From Chloroflexota bacterium (GTDB lineage: Bacteria > Chloroflexota > Anaerolineae > B4-G1), in contig JAAEPW010000865.1 of the NCBI GenBank assembly GCA_024232355.1, forward strand, positions 1-24,873: a stretch of 24,873 nt of DNA, given 5' to 3'. The notes beneath the pieces were generated by a model. That model searched no databases. It was not told where the DNA came from and saw nothing but the letters and a program-made list of their open reading frames with translations. Every line of letters starts with the position of its first letter. The first letter of the stretch is position 1. Positions 7,388 to 16,171 of this stretch are shown here, piece by piece. The translations under genes were made by a program, and so were the position numbers.

Positions 7388-9892
7388 TTATCGAGACGGA
7401 CTGCCTGGCGCGTATCGGGAAATCAGTTGGCGAATTCTGGCTCGCCAAGACAGCCTACGAATCGCGCGAGCAGCCTGTTGAGCCGGGTACAAGCTTCCAG
7501 GGCTAGGGCTATAGACTGTCGACTGGTATTCATCCAGCAATTGTTGCGCGGGGTCTTCTGCCACAGGGAGCAAGTCGGTCAAGGCCGTCGCGCGCTCGAC
7601 CGGCGTGTCGGCAGGAACAGGGGGCACTTTCAGGCGGGTCAAGGCATAGTTGAGTTCCAGATAGGCCCGTGTCAGAGGAGGAGAGGCAGCATGACGAGCC
7701 CGAAGGCGCAACGTCTTTGGAGGGCGCAGACCTACCCGGCGTATACTCTTTTCTATTGAGACAAGGATCGGCGGCGCGCCACGCTTGCGGCGCGTGCGCC
7801 GAAGAAGGGCAATTGTGATTATGGCAACCGCCAGAAACGCAGTTCCCCAGGAAATCCAGACATCTCTAGGGTCCCGGGCAATATCCACGGCCCCAGATTC
7901 ACCAAACGCCTCATTATCTTCCAGCATTCTGGCCAGTCTCTCATCTGGGTCTTCCAGAGGTCCTCCCCCACCGAACGATGAAAAGTCATCCAACTCGGTG
8001 CCGGCCTGGTCCAGTCCCAGAGGACGACTGATTGGAGATTGAGAGGCAGTAGGCTCAAATTCAATCCAACCTAAATTTGGAAAGTAGACCTCGGGCCAAG
8101 CGTGGGCATCACGCCGACGTACCACATACATTCTGGCGTTGGATTGATAGTCGCCCTCTGCAAAGCCCACAGCCAGACGAGCCGGAATACCCAGAGAGCG
8201 CAGCATGATGACTTGGGAAGATGCATAATAATTGCAAAATCCCTGGCGCAGGTCAAAGAGAAACCAGTCCAAAAGTTCCTGCACCTTTTCCTCACCAGCA
8301 ACCAAAGTCGGAGGCGCAGGAACCGTCTCGGTGTAAAGAATGGTATTACGCAGGTAGCTGGTGACGGCGGCAGCAACGTCGTAAGGATTATCCTGGTCAA
8401 CGGCAATTTGGCGGGCCAGTTCTAGGGTTCGGGTCGTGATCGTAGAAGGAATTTGCAGATAACGGTCGGTGATCCACTCGGGATAGTCTGTGCCAGCAGC
8501 ACGCAGTTGGGCAACGGTAACTGTGCTGAGAGAAGAACGGACCTGATACGTCATGCCGGCATCCAAGGGAGGAGTAACACGCCAGGCGCTCACGTCGGCG
8601 GTGCCATCCGGGTTATGGGCCAGGTCAACCCGAGCAGAGAGACTGAGCCACCTCGGTTGAGGAGCAGCATAGAGCGTAGCGATAGGAGATGCGGACGTAA
8701 AGGTAAAAGTAAAGGTCCGGCGCTCATCCAATTCAGGAAAGGTCAAGCCAGGGCTTGTGGGTCTGATAGTTTGCGTGTTGGAGAGTGCGACGCTGCTCCA
8801 TTGACCATCGGTATAATTGTCATAGACGCGGGCACGCCAATAATAACGGACACCTCGCACCCTGCTCTTGGCCGGACCTTGGACAGTCAGCACAAGATTA
8901 TCAGAAAGTTGACTTCCTCGGCCTAGAGAGAGACTGTCGCCATAATAGTCGGCGGCAGTAAACACAACAACAGTACGCCGTAAAGACGCAAAGACTTTGT
9001 TCAGCCATTCACCGACAGGAGTGAGCACAGGAGAAGTGGCCTCTCGCCAGGCTTCCTTGACGGTGGGCAAGGCATCGACCATCGTAGGCACGAACCAGGA
9101 TATCGCGACAATCAAGATGGTGGTCACCAGCATGACCTGAACAAAATCCAAGGTGATGAGAGGCGGTGTACGGGTGCGGGTCTGTTTCCAGCGAATGCTG
9201 TTGCGCAGATAAGTCAAACGAGATACCAACAAAAGCGCAAAGCCAAGATAAACGGCCAACCCCCAAACGCGAGGAGCCACGTACGGGTCCGAATTGTGAA
9301 TGATGAGCATTGTCACGCCGGTGGGCAGAATGGCGCGCCAAGGATGCGCGTGGCGAGTCGCGGTGTAGCCAGCGTGTACGCTCAATGCCCAGAACAAGCA
9401 AGACATCCAGAACAAAAAGAGCAACGAGTCTTCTACAGCTTCTCGCTGTACCAGTTGGTTGGTAGCGATGAACAGACGACCAATCAAGATAAGCAAACGG
9501 TCGGTCCACAACGTTTGTTTGGAAATGTATTCCAGCGCAAGACCAAATTGCCGGGGGATGATAAAAGAGCCGTAGATCAAGGCGAAAAAGGTAACCAGGC
9601 GCGGGGAGAAACGGCTCTGGCCCAGGGCCAAACCAGCCAACACTCCCAGAACAACCACGAGCTGGGTGATGCTCAGATTATCGACCCACTCGGTGGCGAT
9701 CAATCGGGTGGCGGCAGTGAAAATAGCGGCCAACAACAAAAGCGCAGCAATTGGATCCCACCAACGCAAATTCGGTTCATAGGTATGGGGGATTTCGCCA
9801 AACTCGAGCTTTGATGAGCCTCCGGCGTGAGGTTCAGGCAAGCTCGGTTGATCTGTCAAGTTGTATGAGGAAGCTAATGGTGATGATCTCAT
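7388..9892 (-). CDS. TgpA-like membrane transglutaminase-domain protein
   Basis: This 834-residue integral membrane protein has the DUF3488/TgpA layout. A bundle of hydrophobic helices (about 46-270) is followed by an extracytoplasmic part with a transglutaminase-like core (about 490-615), one helix (about 678-697) and a cytoplasmic C-terminal tail with a DUF4129-like look. The papain-like catalytic residues are visible: Cys553 in RQGFCNYYASSQ and His597 in RDAHAWPEVYFP. The third residue, usually Asp in the FDPT motif, is Glu612 (FEPT). Family members are thought to modify or cleave proteins outside the cytoplasm; the substrate is unknown. The start overlaps the stop of the DUF58 gene by four bases (ATGA), so the two are probably translationally coupled and cotranscribed with the MoxR gene. 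Confidence 0.9.
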   Translation of the reverse strand: MRSSPLASSYNLTDQPSLPEPHAGGSSKLEFGEIPHTYEPNLRWWDPIAALLLLAAIFTAATRLIATEWVDNLSITQLVVVLGVLAGLALGQSRFSPRLVTFFALIYGSFIIPRQFGLALEYISKQTLWTDRLLILIGRLFIATNQLVQREAVEDSLLFLFWMSCLFWALSVHAGYTATRHAHPWRAILPTGVTMLIIHNSDPYVAPRVWGLAVYLGFALLLVSRLTYLRNSIRWKQTRTRTPPLITLDFVQVMLVTTILIVAISWFVPTMVDALPTVKEAWREATSPVLTPVGEWLNKVFASLRRTVVVFTAADYYGDSLSLGRGSQLSDNLVLTVQGPAKSRVRGVRYYWRARVYDNYTDGQWSSVALSNTQTIRPTSPGLTFPELDERRTFTFTFTSASPIATLYAAPQPRWLSLSARVDLAHNPDGTADVSAWRVTPPLDAGMTYQVRSSLSTVTVAQLRAAGTDYPEWITDRYLQIPSTITTRTLELARQIAVDQDNPYDVAAAVTSYLRNTILYTETVPAPPTLVAGEEKVQELLDWFLFDLRQGFCNYYASSQVIMLRSLGIPARLAVGFAEGDYQSNARMYVVRRRDAHAWPEVYFPNLGWIEFEPTASQSPISRPLGLDQAGTELDDFSSFGGGGPLEDPDERLARMLEDNEAFGESGAVDIARDPRDVWISWGTAFLAVAIITIALLRRTRRKRGAPPILVSIEKSIRRVGLRPPKTLRLRARHAASPPLTRAYLELNYALTRLKVPPVPADTPVERATALTDLLPVAEDPAQQLLDEYQSTVYSPSPGSLYPAQQAARAIRRLSWRARIRQLISRYAPGSPSR

Positions 9893-11178
9893 AAGGCTAA
9901 GGGGCTCCGTGCATACCCATTCGTGCTCAAGGCGATTCCCAAATCTACCCCATTCTCTATCCGGTACACTGGCACACCGAGCAACCTGATGGTCGATGCC
10001 AGAATATCAGTCCCCGGTGGGCCGCCAAAAGAGACAGCATCAAGCAAAATAACTACCGGCCGCACCCCGCGTCGCACCAAGATATCCACTGCCAGGGCCA
10101 CATCCTCTTGCACAGAAGAAGTGATCAAAACCAACGTGCTGCCACGCGGCAGGTGTCGGGCTTGGGCTGTTAGCAGGGCCGAGATGGGCAAATGTCCTTC
10201 TGCACGCAACAATGCCAGGGCTTCTAGTATCTTGGAGAGTTGCCGCCCGCCACGGTCGGGGGGGAGCACATTGGGACCTCTCCTAGACGATTGGGTGTGG
10301 CTCACCAATCCTACCGCGCGCCCGCGACGCAGAAAATATCGCCCTAGTGAGGCAGCAATGCTGACCGCATATTCCTCTGTAGAAGGAGGCAGTTCTATCT
10401 TGGCCCAAGATTGTATCAGTGCATCTACCTCTTGAGGAGGAGAATGGGGAAGCGCGGATTGCACTTTTCCGGCGGCGTCCAGGAAAATCCAGACGTCGGC
10501 CATCGGGTCCAACTCAAATTCCTTGACCATCAGGCGATTCCGCCGCACCGTGCTCAACCAGTGAATGCGGTTCACAGAATCACCAGGGACGTATTCACGC
10601 ACCCCCGCTGCATTTGGAGTCACTTGATGCGTGCGACGGCGCAGGGCTTCCCCTCCCGGCACCAACCCCGGTGGGCTAAAGAAATTACTCACTTCTACCG
10701 TTATGGGATATACCAACAAAGAGGTATTTGATGCCAAGGAACGGCTGACCGGGAATAGACCAAAGATATCACCCGATGCCAGTAAAGTGGGGCCCAAGAA
10801 AAACACCCCCCGCTTTACCAGGCGCGTACGTGTCCGATAATACTGTCGTTGCTGCCCCTTGACTATGGTGAACACGCGGGATTTCTGTGTGCCCGGCAAA
10901 GAGGATTGATCGCGCACCTCTAGCCACAGGCGAGGCAGGCGACTATTGTTGAAAAGCTCGAATCGTTCTTCGACGAGTTGGCCTACCTGAGCGCGCCGGG
11001 TGGATATCTTGCGTTTGAGTTGTATCCCGCGCAGCGCCAATGCGGCCCAAGCCCAATTGACCACCAGTACAAATCCCCACAGATAACTCAAACGTGAGTA
11101 GACAGGTGAGTTGGTCACTGCAACGGCCAGTAAACTGAGTCCAAACAATATCAACACTGCACGTAGCGAGACAGTCAT
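9889..11178 (-). CDS. DUF58 domain protein (MoxR partner)
   Basis: This 429-residue protein has two N-terminal membrane helices (about 5-22 and 31-50), a beta-rich extracytoplasmic-type segment, and the DUF58 signature REYVPGDSVNRIHW (194-207) with the continuing RRNRLMVKEFE. The region after it (about 225-410) resembles a degenerate von Willebrand A-type fold, with VWIFLDAAG near 229. DUF58 proteins nearly always accompany MoxR ATPases and transglutaminase membrane proteins, as here. They are proposed to be assembled or activated by MoxR. The gene follows the MoxR gene by 23 bases and overlaps the transglutaminase gene by four. No strong Shine-Dalgarno is visible. The biochemical role is not established. 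Confidence 0.92.
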   Translation of the reverse strand: MTVSLRAVLILFGLSLLAVAVTNSPVYSRLSYLWGFVLVVNWAWAALALRGIQLKRKISTRRAQVGQLVEERFELFNNSRLPRLWLEVRDQSSLPGTQKSRVFTIVKGQQRQYYRTRTRLVKRGVFFLGPTLLASGDIFGLFPVSRSLASNTSLLVYPITVEVSNFFSPPGLVPGGEALRRRTHQVTPNAAGVREYVPGDSVNRIHWLSTVRRNRLMVKEFELDPMADVWIFLDAAGKVQSALPHSPPQEVDALIQSWAKIELPPSTEEYAVSIAASLGRYFLRRGRAVGLVSHTQSSRRGPNVLPPDRGGRQLSKILEALALLRAEGHLPISALLTAQARHLPRGSTLVLITSSVQEDVALAVDILVRRGVRPVVILLDAVSFGGPPGTDILASTIRLLGVPVYRIENGVDLGIALSTNGYARSPLAL

Positions 11179-11201
11179 GATCTGCTTTTTATCCCAATAT
11201 C

Positions 11202-12176
11202 TTAGGCTTGGCCTTCACCGGTCATGTCCCCACCGGGCACCGCCAACCTGTCCACAACGTCCTGTACAATGCGTTCGGCAGTCACGTCCCGCAAGCGAGC
11301 GGCAGGACCGGGAATCACACGATGGGCTAACGCTGGCAACGCCAGCGCCTTGATGTCGTCGGGGAGTACAAATTCGCGTCCCAGCATGGCCGCTCGCGTT
11401 TGTCCACCCCGGTACAAAGCCAGGCTGCCACGCGGGCTAGCACCCAGGTACACTTCGTCATGCGCCCTGGTTTTACGTGTCAGTTCCACGAGATAGCGCT
11501 TGACGGCCGGCGATACATACACCGACTTGACAGCTTCCTGCGCCTGGGATAATTCTTCCACCGAGACCACTTGATCCAGGTCCTCCAGCGGATGGCGGAA
11601 TTGCTGTCGTTCTAGAACGGCGATCTCGCCTTCCAGGTTGGTATAGCCCAGCCGAATGCGCAGCAAGAAACGATCCAGTTGGGCTTCGGGAAGCGGAAAA
11701 GTACCCTCGTACTCGATCGGGTTTTGCGTAGCCAGTACCATAAACGGTCGTGGCAAGGCATGTGTCGTACCGTCCACAGTGATTTGACGCTCCTCCATTG
11801 CCTCTAGCAAGGCAGCCTGTGTCTTGGGCGTGGCGCGGTTGATTTCATCGGACAAGACGATCTGGGCCATCACCGGTCCAGCTCGAAACTCGAATTCGCG
11901 GCTGGACTGGTTGAAAATAGAGACGCCCGTTACATCGCTGGGCAACATATCGGGCGTGAACTGGATGCGGCTGAACGAACATCCCAACGAGCGCGCCAAG
12001 CTGCGCGCCAGTACCGTTTTGCCCACTCCGGGCACATCCTCTATTAACAAGTGCCCTTGGCATAGCAAACCCGCCACGGCCAACTCGACGACATCCCGCT
12101 TACCAACTATTACCTGCTCAATGTTTGTAATTACACGTTCGGCAAAGGCCTGGACTGTTGAACTAACTTGTGACAT
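11202..12176 (-). CDS. MoxR-family AAA+ ATPase
   Basis: This 324-residue cytoplasmic ATPase is thought to act as a chaperone that inserts cofactors or activates VWA/DUF58 partners. It has Walker A GVGKT (residues 50-54), Walker B IVLSDE (about 106-111), the sensor-1 TQN (150-152) with the family stretch [14 protein letters not shown], and a C-terminal lid domain with [12 protein letters not shown] chose the ATG at 12176 because GGAG sits six bases upstream. An in-frame ATG at 12188 would add four residues (MEFP) but has no ribosome site. It is the first gene of the MoxR-DUF58-transglutaminase set and follows the permease fusion gene by about 137 bases, so it may share that transcript. Confidence 0.95.
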   Translation of the reverse strand: MSQVSSTVQAFAERVITNIEQVIVGKRDVVELAVAGLLCQGHLLIEDVPGVGKTVLARSLARSLGCSFSRIQFTPDMLPSDVTGVSIFNQSSREFEFRAGPVMAQIVLSDEINRATPKTQAALLEAMEERQITVDGTTHALPRPFMVLATQNPIEYEGTFPLPEAQLDRFLLRIRLGYTNLEGEIAVLERQQFRHPLEDLDQVVSVEELSQAQEAVKSVYVSPAVKRYLVELTRKTRAHDEVYLGASPRGSLALYRGGQTRAAMLGREFVLPDDIKALALPALAHRVIPGPAARLRDVTAERIVQDVVDRLAVPGGDMTGEGQA

Positions 12177-12313
12177 GGGAAACTCCATTAAATAATGATA
12201 TGAAATCTCGGCTAACGTATACGTCAGAGACTAGTTGCGTGACAATTTCTACCATACTTACTCCTTACATAGATGAAAGGTTCATAGTGTTGTGGCGGGT
12301 CGGCGCTCATCAA

Positions 12314-15300
12314 CTAGTACTGGAGCTCGCGGCCCAATATCATCAAGGACAAACTCAGCGCACGACCGGCCTGTTCGAGCTTGTCCTCCGATACAGATTC
12401 CAGCGTATCCGCAGGCCGTCGAGAGGTCAACTCTCCACCATCCCAACTCAGGCCAACCTGAGGCGCTTCCTGCCCGCCTGCCCGCCGGTCTTGGTCTTCA
12501 AAGATGATGCTAATGTCCACCGCTTCTCCACCACGGCGGGATTTAACTCTCATTTGCTGGGCCGATTGCTCTAACAAATCGGTCAGACGCATACTGCCGC
12601 CAGCCAGGATAACCAGCCCATCCCCCTCACCCGCTCCCAATCCCCGCAGATCAACTACGGCATCGATCTCAAAGTTGGAGGAAAAACCGCGTTTGGCAAG
12701 GAGAAACCTATCCACTTCTGGTGGATAGACCCACTCGCCCATCTCTAACCCTTCGGCGCTATAGGCGACGAAAAGAAAGGTTCGGTAGGGCTGGTAGCCC
12801 GTCTCTTGCAGCGTGCGGATAGCCTCCAACATCACGGCCACTCCGCTGGCATTGTTGTTGGCGGCGGGATACAGTGTTCCGTCCGGACTGGGGGGAGGGG
12901 TGTCGTACTGAGCCATCACCACGATCATCCGGTCATTTATGCCCCCATACCGGCTGTCCGAGAGGCCAGGCAAGTGGCCGATGACGTGACGAACCTCCAC
13001 CCGATCATGGATCGTGCCTGTAATATCCACCGAGGCCATTATTTCTGTTGGCAGACCAATCATCTCGTTCACGTTCAACTCTTCGGCTATTGGACGCAGA
13101 TCGGCTATGGTGTGCCCCGTCCCCTCCAACAGGCGATCCGCCGTAGTCTCGTTGATCCATAGTGTGGGTCTATCATATCCACGTTCAATACCAGTACCAA
13201 ACATTTGCCAGTTGGGATCACGCGATGACAGTGTATAACGGCGCTCCACGCCTACAGGATCTCCATCTACAACGAGAATGCCATCATAAGGCACATCAGT
13301 AAGAAAGTCCACTTCTCTACCAGAGAGAACCATCAGGACTTGTTCGGAATAGTCCAGGCCATCTAGAGCCTTGTAACTACCTCCATAAAAGCCTGCACTC
13401 CTGATCATATTTCCCATAGCAACAAAGCGGACTTTGCCTTGAGCTTGACCCCAGTTGCGATCGTATCCCACGAACTCGGCGAAATCCTGGTGATAGACCG
13501 CAGATTGGCCGCCATCATCAATGGACAACTGGGGGACATCATTCAAGCCTTCAAAAGACCGTTTCCGGGTCTGAAAATAAGTCATATTCTCCCCGGCAGA
13601 CTGAAGGCCGAGGGCGTGGAATTGTTGTGCAACGTACTCTGCCGCCGCATCCATCCCTGGCGTACCCAGCGCACGGCCATCCAAGGCTGGGTCAGTTAGA
13701 GCCTGAACGTGAGCCAGCGCTTGCCGACCGTCGAATTCATTGGCCTGCTGGCGGTAAAAGGCTATAGAGCCCGTGTTCGCCTGCACCCAATTGATGCCCA
13801 CAACCATCAACAATCCCGCAGCCACGGTATACCGGTTGAGCAGCCGCGAGATTCCAACGCCGACGGTCTCTACCATACGGCGTATCCCCTCGCCAAAGAG
13901 ATTGAACCCTAGGATAGCGGTGAAAAAGGCCAAGCCAGGGTACAAGGCCATCCAGGGATAAGCACGCGCATAGCGACGGACGTTGCTCAACAACGCGCCC
14001 CACTCGGGCACGTCGGAATAATGATAGGGCGCTGCATCCACGTGCAATTCGGCAAAGGCCCCGCCACCGATAAAGATGCCGACAAAACCCAGTTCCCCCA
14101 AGAGCATCAGGGTTGCCCCCATCTCGAGAGCCGCGAGAGAAATCAAGGCCGAGAGCAAATTGGGCAAGACGTGACGCCAGACAATACGCGGCGTGCGCAA
14201 GCCCAAAGCGACCGCGCTTTCGATAAAGAGCTTGGGCCGGATGGTCATCACCTCACCCCGCACAAACTGCATCACCTCGCCCCAACCTGCCAGGCAGAGC
14301 GCAATGACAAAAGGCCGAAATCCCTGGCGAATACCCAACGCCAGGATAAACGTCATCGCCAGGAGCAAGGTGGGGAACGCCGCAATCGTCTCGGACAAAC
14401 CCAACAGCAAACGGTCCACCCAGCTTCCATTCAGCCAACCAGCGATGGACCCCAGAACAATACCCACCACCATACGAGCCGATACCACCAGCACAACCAA
14501 AAGCACAGTCTGTTGGGCCCCGGCCAGGATGAGGCTCAAAATATCACGACCAAGAGCATCGGTGCCCCAGAGAAAAGTCTCGTTGGGGGCAAAGGGCGGA
14601 ACAATGATCTCACCGTCTACGTATGTCAAACCTTGAGTTGTGTAGGGGCTGGAAGGTGCAAGCCATGGCCCAAACAAAAAGAGGACGACCAGACCAAACA
14701 CCAGGATCGCCCCGACCATAAAGGGGAAATTACTCAATGTCCCTCGCATCCACATGCGCCGTCTCTCCGCTTGATATTCCTCCGTAGAGACATCAAGTTC
14801 TATGCCACGCCTGTCCAGTATCGCACGGAAGGGATCAGGAGAAGCAGGAGATTTGCGCCGAGCCAGCCAACTCTTGAACAAGTTATCCTTCGACAAGTCC
14901 TGCACAGCATCAAGCATAGACCTGACCATTCTCTTCAAGCTCACCCGTTCTCTACGCCCAGCGTCAGCAAGCGCATCTCGCAACCGGGGGTCAATGAGGC
15001 GATAGCACACTTCTAGAATGAGGTTCACCAGGATGAACAATATCCCCAAACAGAGAATCAGAGCCACGGTCAAATTATCATCCTGCCGGGATATGGCCTT
15101 GAGCAAACTAAAGCCCACACCAGGCCAGCTAAAAAAGAATTCGACCACCGGCAAGCTGCTCAGCGAAAAGCGCAGAGAAAGACCCATTGTGGTCAATACA
15201 GGAATGGCCGCGTTGCGGATCACGTGGTACAACACCACCTGTCGCTCTTGCAGACCTTTGCTGCGGGCAGTGCGCACATAGTCTTGGCTCAGCACATCAC

Positions 15301-15970
15301 TCACAGAGACAAAAGTCACACGGGTGATTTGGGCGATGGGTCGGGCAGCCAATACCAATGCTGGCATGATAATGTGTTTATCCCAACCGAATCCCCCCAC
15401 AGGCAACACGGGACGACCCACAGCCTGTGTCAAACGAATGGCGGCCAACTGGAGGAGTAAGGCGGCAAAGAAACTAGGCACCGACACACCGATAATGGAG
15501 GCCAGGATAGTTATTAGTGACCAGCCAGACTGACGACGCCCCGCCGCCCAGACTCCCAGAGTTACCCCTACCAACGTCGCAATCAACAGAGAAACCGTCA
15601 ACAGACCAAGGCTCTTGCCAAGAAAATCGGAAAGCACCTCGGCGATGGTAACCGGCACAGCGGTCAAACTGCCCGCCGCAGAGACCCCGAGTTCGCCTCG
15701 GGTCAACTGGCCCACATAACCCAGAGTCTTGAGCGCAGATTGGCCCAAGGCCGGGTAAAAAGCCATACCCTGGGCCATACCCAATCCCAGGTAACTGAGG
15801 AAAATGATGACTACCAGAACCAGTATCCCAAAGATCAGCCTCTGGGCGATAAAAGCGCCTATGCCAATCAGTGTCTCACGCCATCGTGACTGCGTGGCAA
15901 TTGGCTCTTTTGAACGATCAGATGTTAATTTCGACAGCCCTGTGATTTGTTCCGCGATTTTTTCAGTCAT
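12314..15970 (-). CDS. Fused Opp/Dpp permease pair with M28-peptidase-like ectodomain (copy A)
   Basis: This 1218-residue chain joins three normally separate proteins. Residues about 38-330 are a DppB/GsiC-type permease; the ATPase-contacting loop QDYVRTARSKGL starts at 229 and the domain ends in YRLIDPRLRD. A charged linker (about 331-408) leads to a DppC-type permease (about 410-700) with WGTDALGRDI at 468-477 and the loop IESAVALGLRTPRIVWRHVLPN. An extra helix (about 713-730) would place the rest outside. Residues about 745-1215 resemble M28 aminopeptidases with a PA-like insert. The zinc-site positions read Q1021 (His expected), N1039 (Asp), G1074 (Glu), D1107 (Asp kept) and R1184 (His), while the general-base Glu (E1073) remains, so catalysis is unlikely. 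GGAG lies 17 bases before the ATG. It is paralogous to the gene at 20679-24326. No ATPase partner is in the window. Confidence 0.88.
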   Translation of the reverse strand: MTEKIAEQITGLSKLTSDRSKEPIATQSRWRETLIGIGAFIAQRLIFGILVLVVIIFLSYLGLGMAQGMAFYPALGQSALKTLGYVGQLTRGELGVSAAGSLTAVPVTIAEVLSDFLGKSLGLLTVSLLIATLVGVTLGVWAAGRRQSGWSLITILASIIGVSVPSFFAALLLQLAAIRLTQAVGRPVLPVGGFGWDKHIIMPALVLAARPIAQITRVTFVSVSDVLSQDYVRTARSKGLQERQVVLYHVIRNAAIPVLTTMGLSLRFSLSSLPVVEFFFSWPGVGFSLLKAISRQDDNLTVALILCLGILFILVNLILEVCYRLIDPRLRDALADAGRRERVSLKRMVRSMLDAVQDLSKDNLFKSWLARRKSPASPDPFRAILDRRGIELDVSTEEYQAERRRMWMRGTLSNFPFMVGAILVFGLVVLFLFGPWLAPSSPYTTQGLTYVDGEIIVPPFAPNETFLWGTDALGRDILSLILAGAQQTVLLVVLVVSARMVVGIVLGSIAGWLNGSWVDRLLLGLSETIAAFPTLLLAMTFILALGIRQGFRPFVIALCLAGWGEVMQFVRGEVMTIRPKLFIESAVALGLRTPRIVWRHVLPNLLSALISLAALEMGATLMLLGELGFVGIFIGGGAFAELHVDAAPYHYSDVPEWGALLSNVRRYARAYPWMALYPGLAFFTAILGFNLFGEGIRRMVETVGVGISRLLNRYTVAAGLLMVVGINWVQANTGSIAFYRQQANEFDGRQALAHVQALTDPALDGRALGTPGMDAAAEYVAQQFHALGLQSAGENMTYFQTRKRSFEGLNDVPQLSIDDGGQSAVYHQDFAEFVGYDRNWGQAQGKVRFVAMGNMIRSAGFYGGSYKALDGLDYSEQVLMVLSGREVDFLTDVPYDGILVVDGDPVGVERRYTLSSRDPNWQMFGTGIERGYDRPTLWINETTADRLLEGTGHTIADLRPIAEELNVNEMIGLPTEIMASVDITGTIHDRVEVRHVIGHLPGLSDSRYGGINDRMIVVMAQYDTPPPSPDGTLYPAANNNASGVAVMLEAIRTLQETGYQPYRTFLFVAYSAEGLEMGEWVYPPEVDRFLLAKRGFSSNFEIDAVVDLRGLGAGEGDGLVILAGGSMRLTDLLEQSAQQMRVKSRRGGEAVDISIIFEDQDRRAGGQEAPQVGLSWDGGELTSRRPADTLESVSEDKLEQAGRALSLSLMILGRELQY

Positions 15971-16171
15971 AAGCAGTGGTTGAACATCTCCTAGATAGAT
16001 GAATACCTTCCAACAAACGTACTCTATGGTTAATTCTCTCTCCTAGTATACCAGCAAAAACGGGCAAAGGTTCACCCAATATCTTGAACAGCAACTCTTT
16101 TGATGAACCATTGATAGTACTTTGTAGTATAATATATAGAAATTGAAATTTACCCAAGGAGATTATATCGC
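15971..16171. promoter_or_regulatory. Divergent promoter region between fusion A and the beta-propeller lipoprotein
   Basis: Rightward, a perfect -10 TATAAT lies at 16128-16133 without a convincing -35, and AAGGAG at 16156-16161 serves the ATG at 16172. Leftward, TATACT on the minus strand (16050-16045) is a possible -10 for the permease fusion gene, with only a weak -35. A 64-codon minus-strand frame crossing this region looks like chance. Confidence 0.45.

Noticed and set aside
12314..13800. Calling the C-terminal domain an active M28 aminopeptidase
   Set aside because: The fold motifs fit M28, but four of five metal ligands are replaced in copy A and all five in copy B, so an active enzyme is not supported.
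14021..15016. Long plus-strand frame (331 codons) opposite the permease fusion
   Set aside because: It is antisense to a well-supported permease domain, and its composition (rich in Gln, His, Arg and Pro) is typical of a shadow frame.
15963..16157. 64-codon minus-strand frame in the divergent promoter region
   Set aside because: It overlaps the fusion A start and the promoter elements, has no clear ribosome site and no recognisable features.
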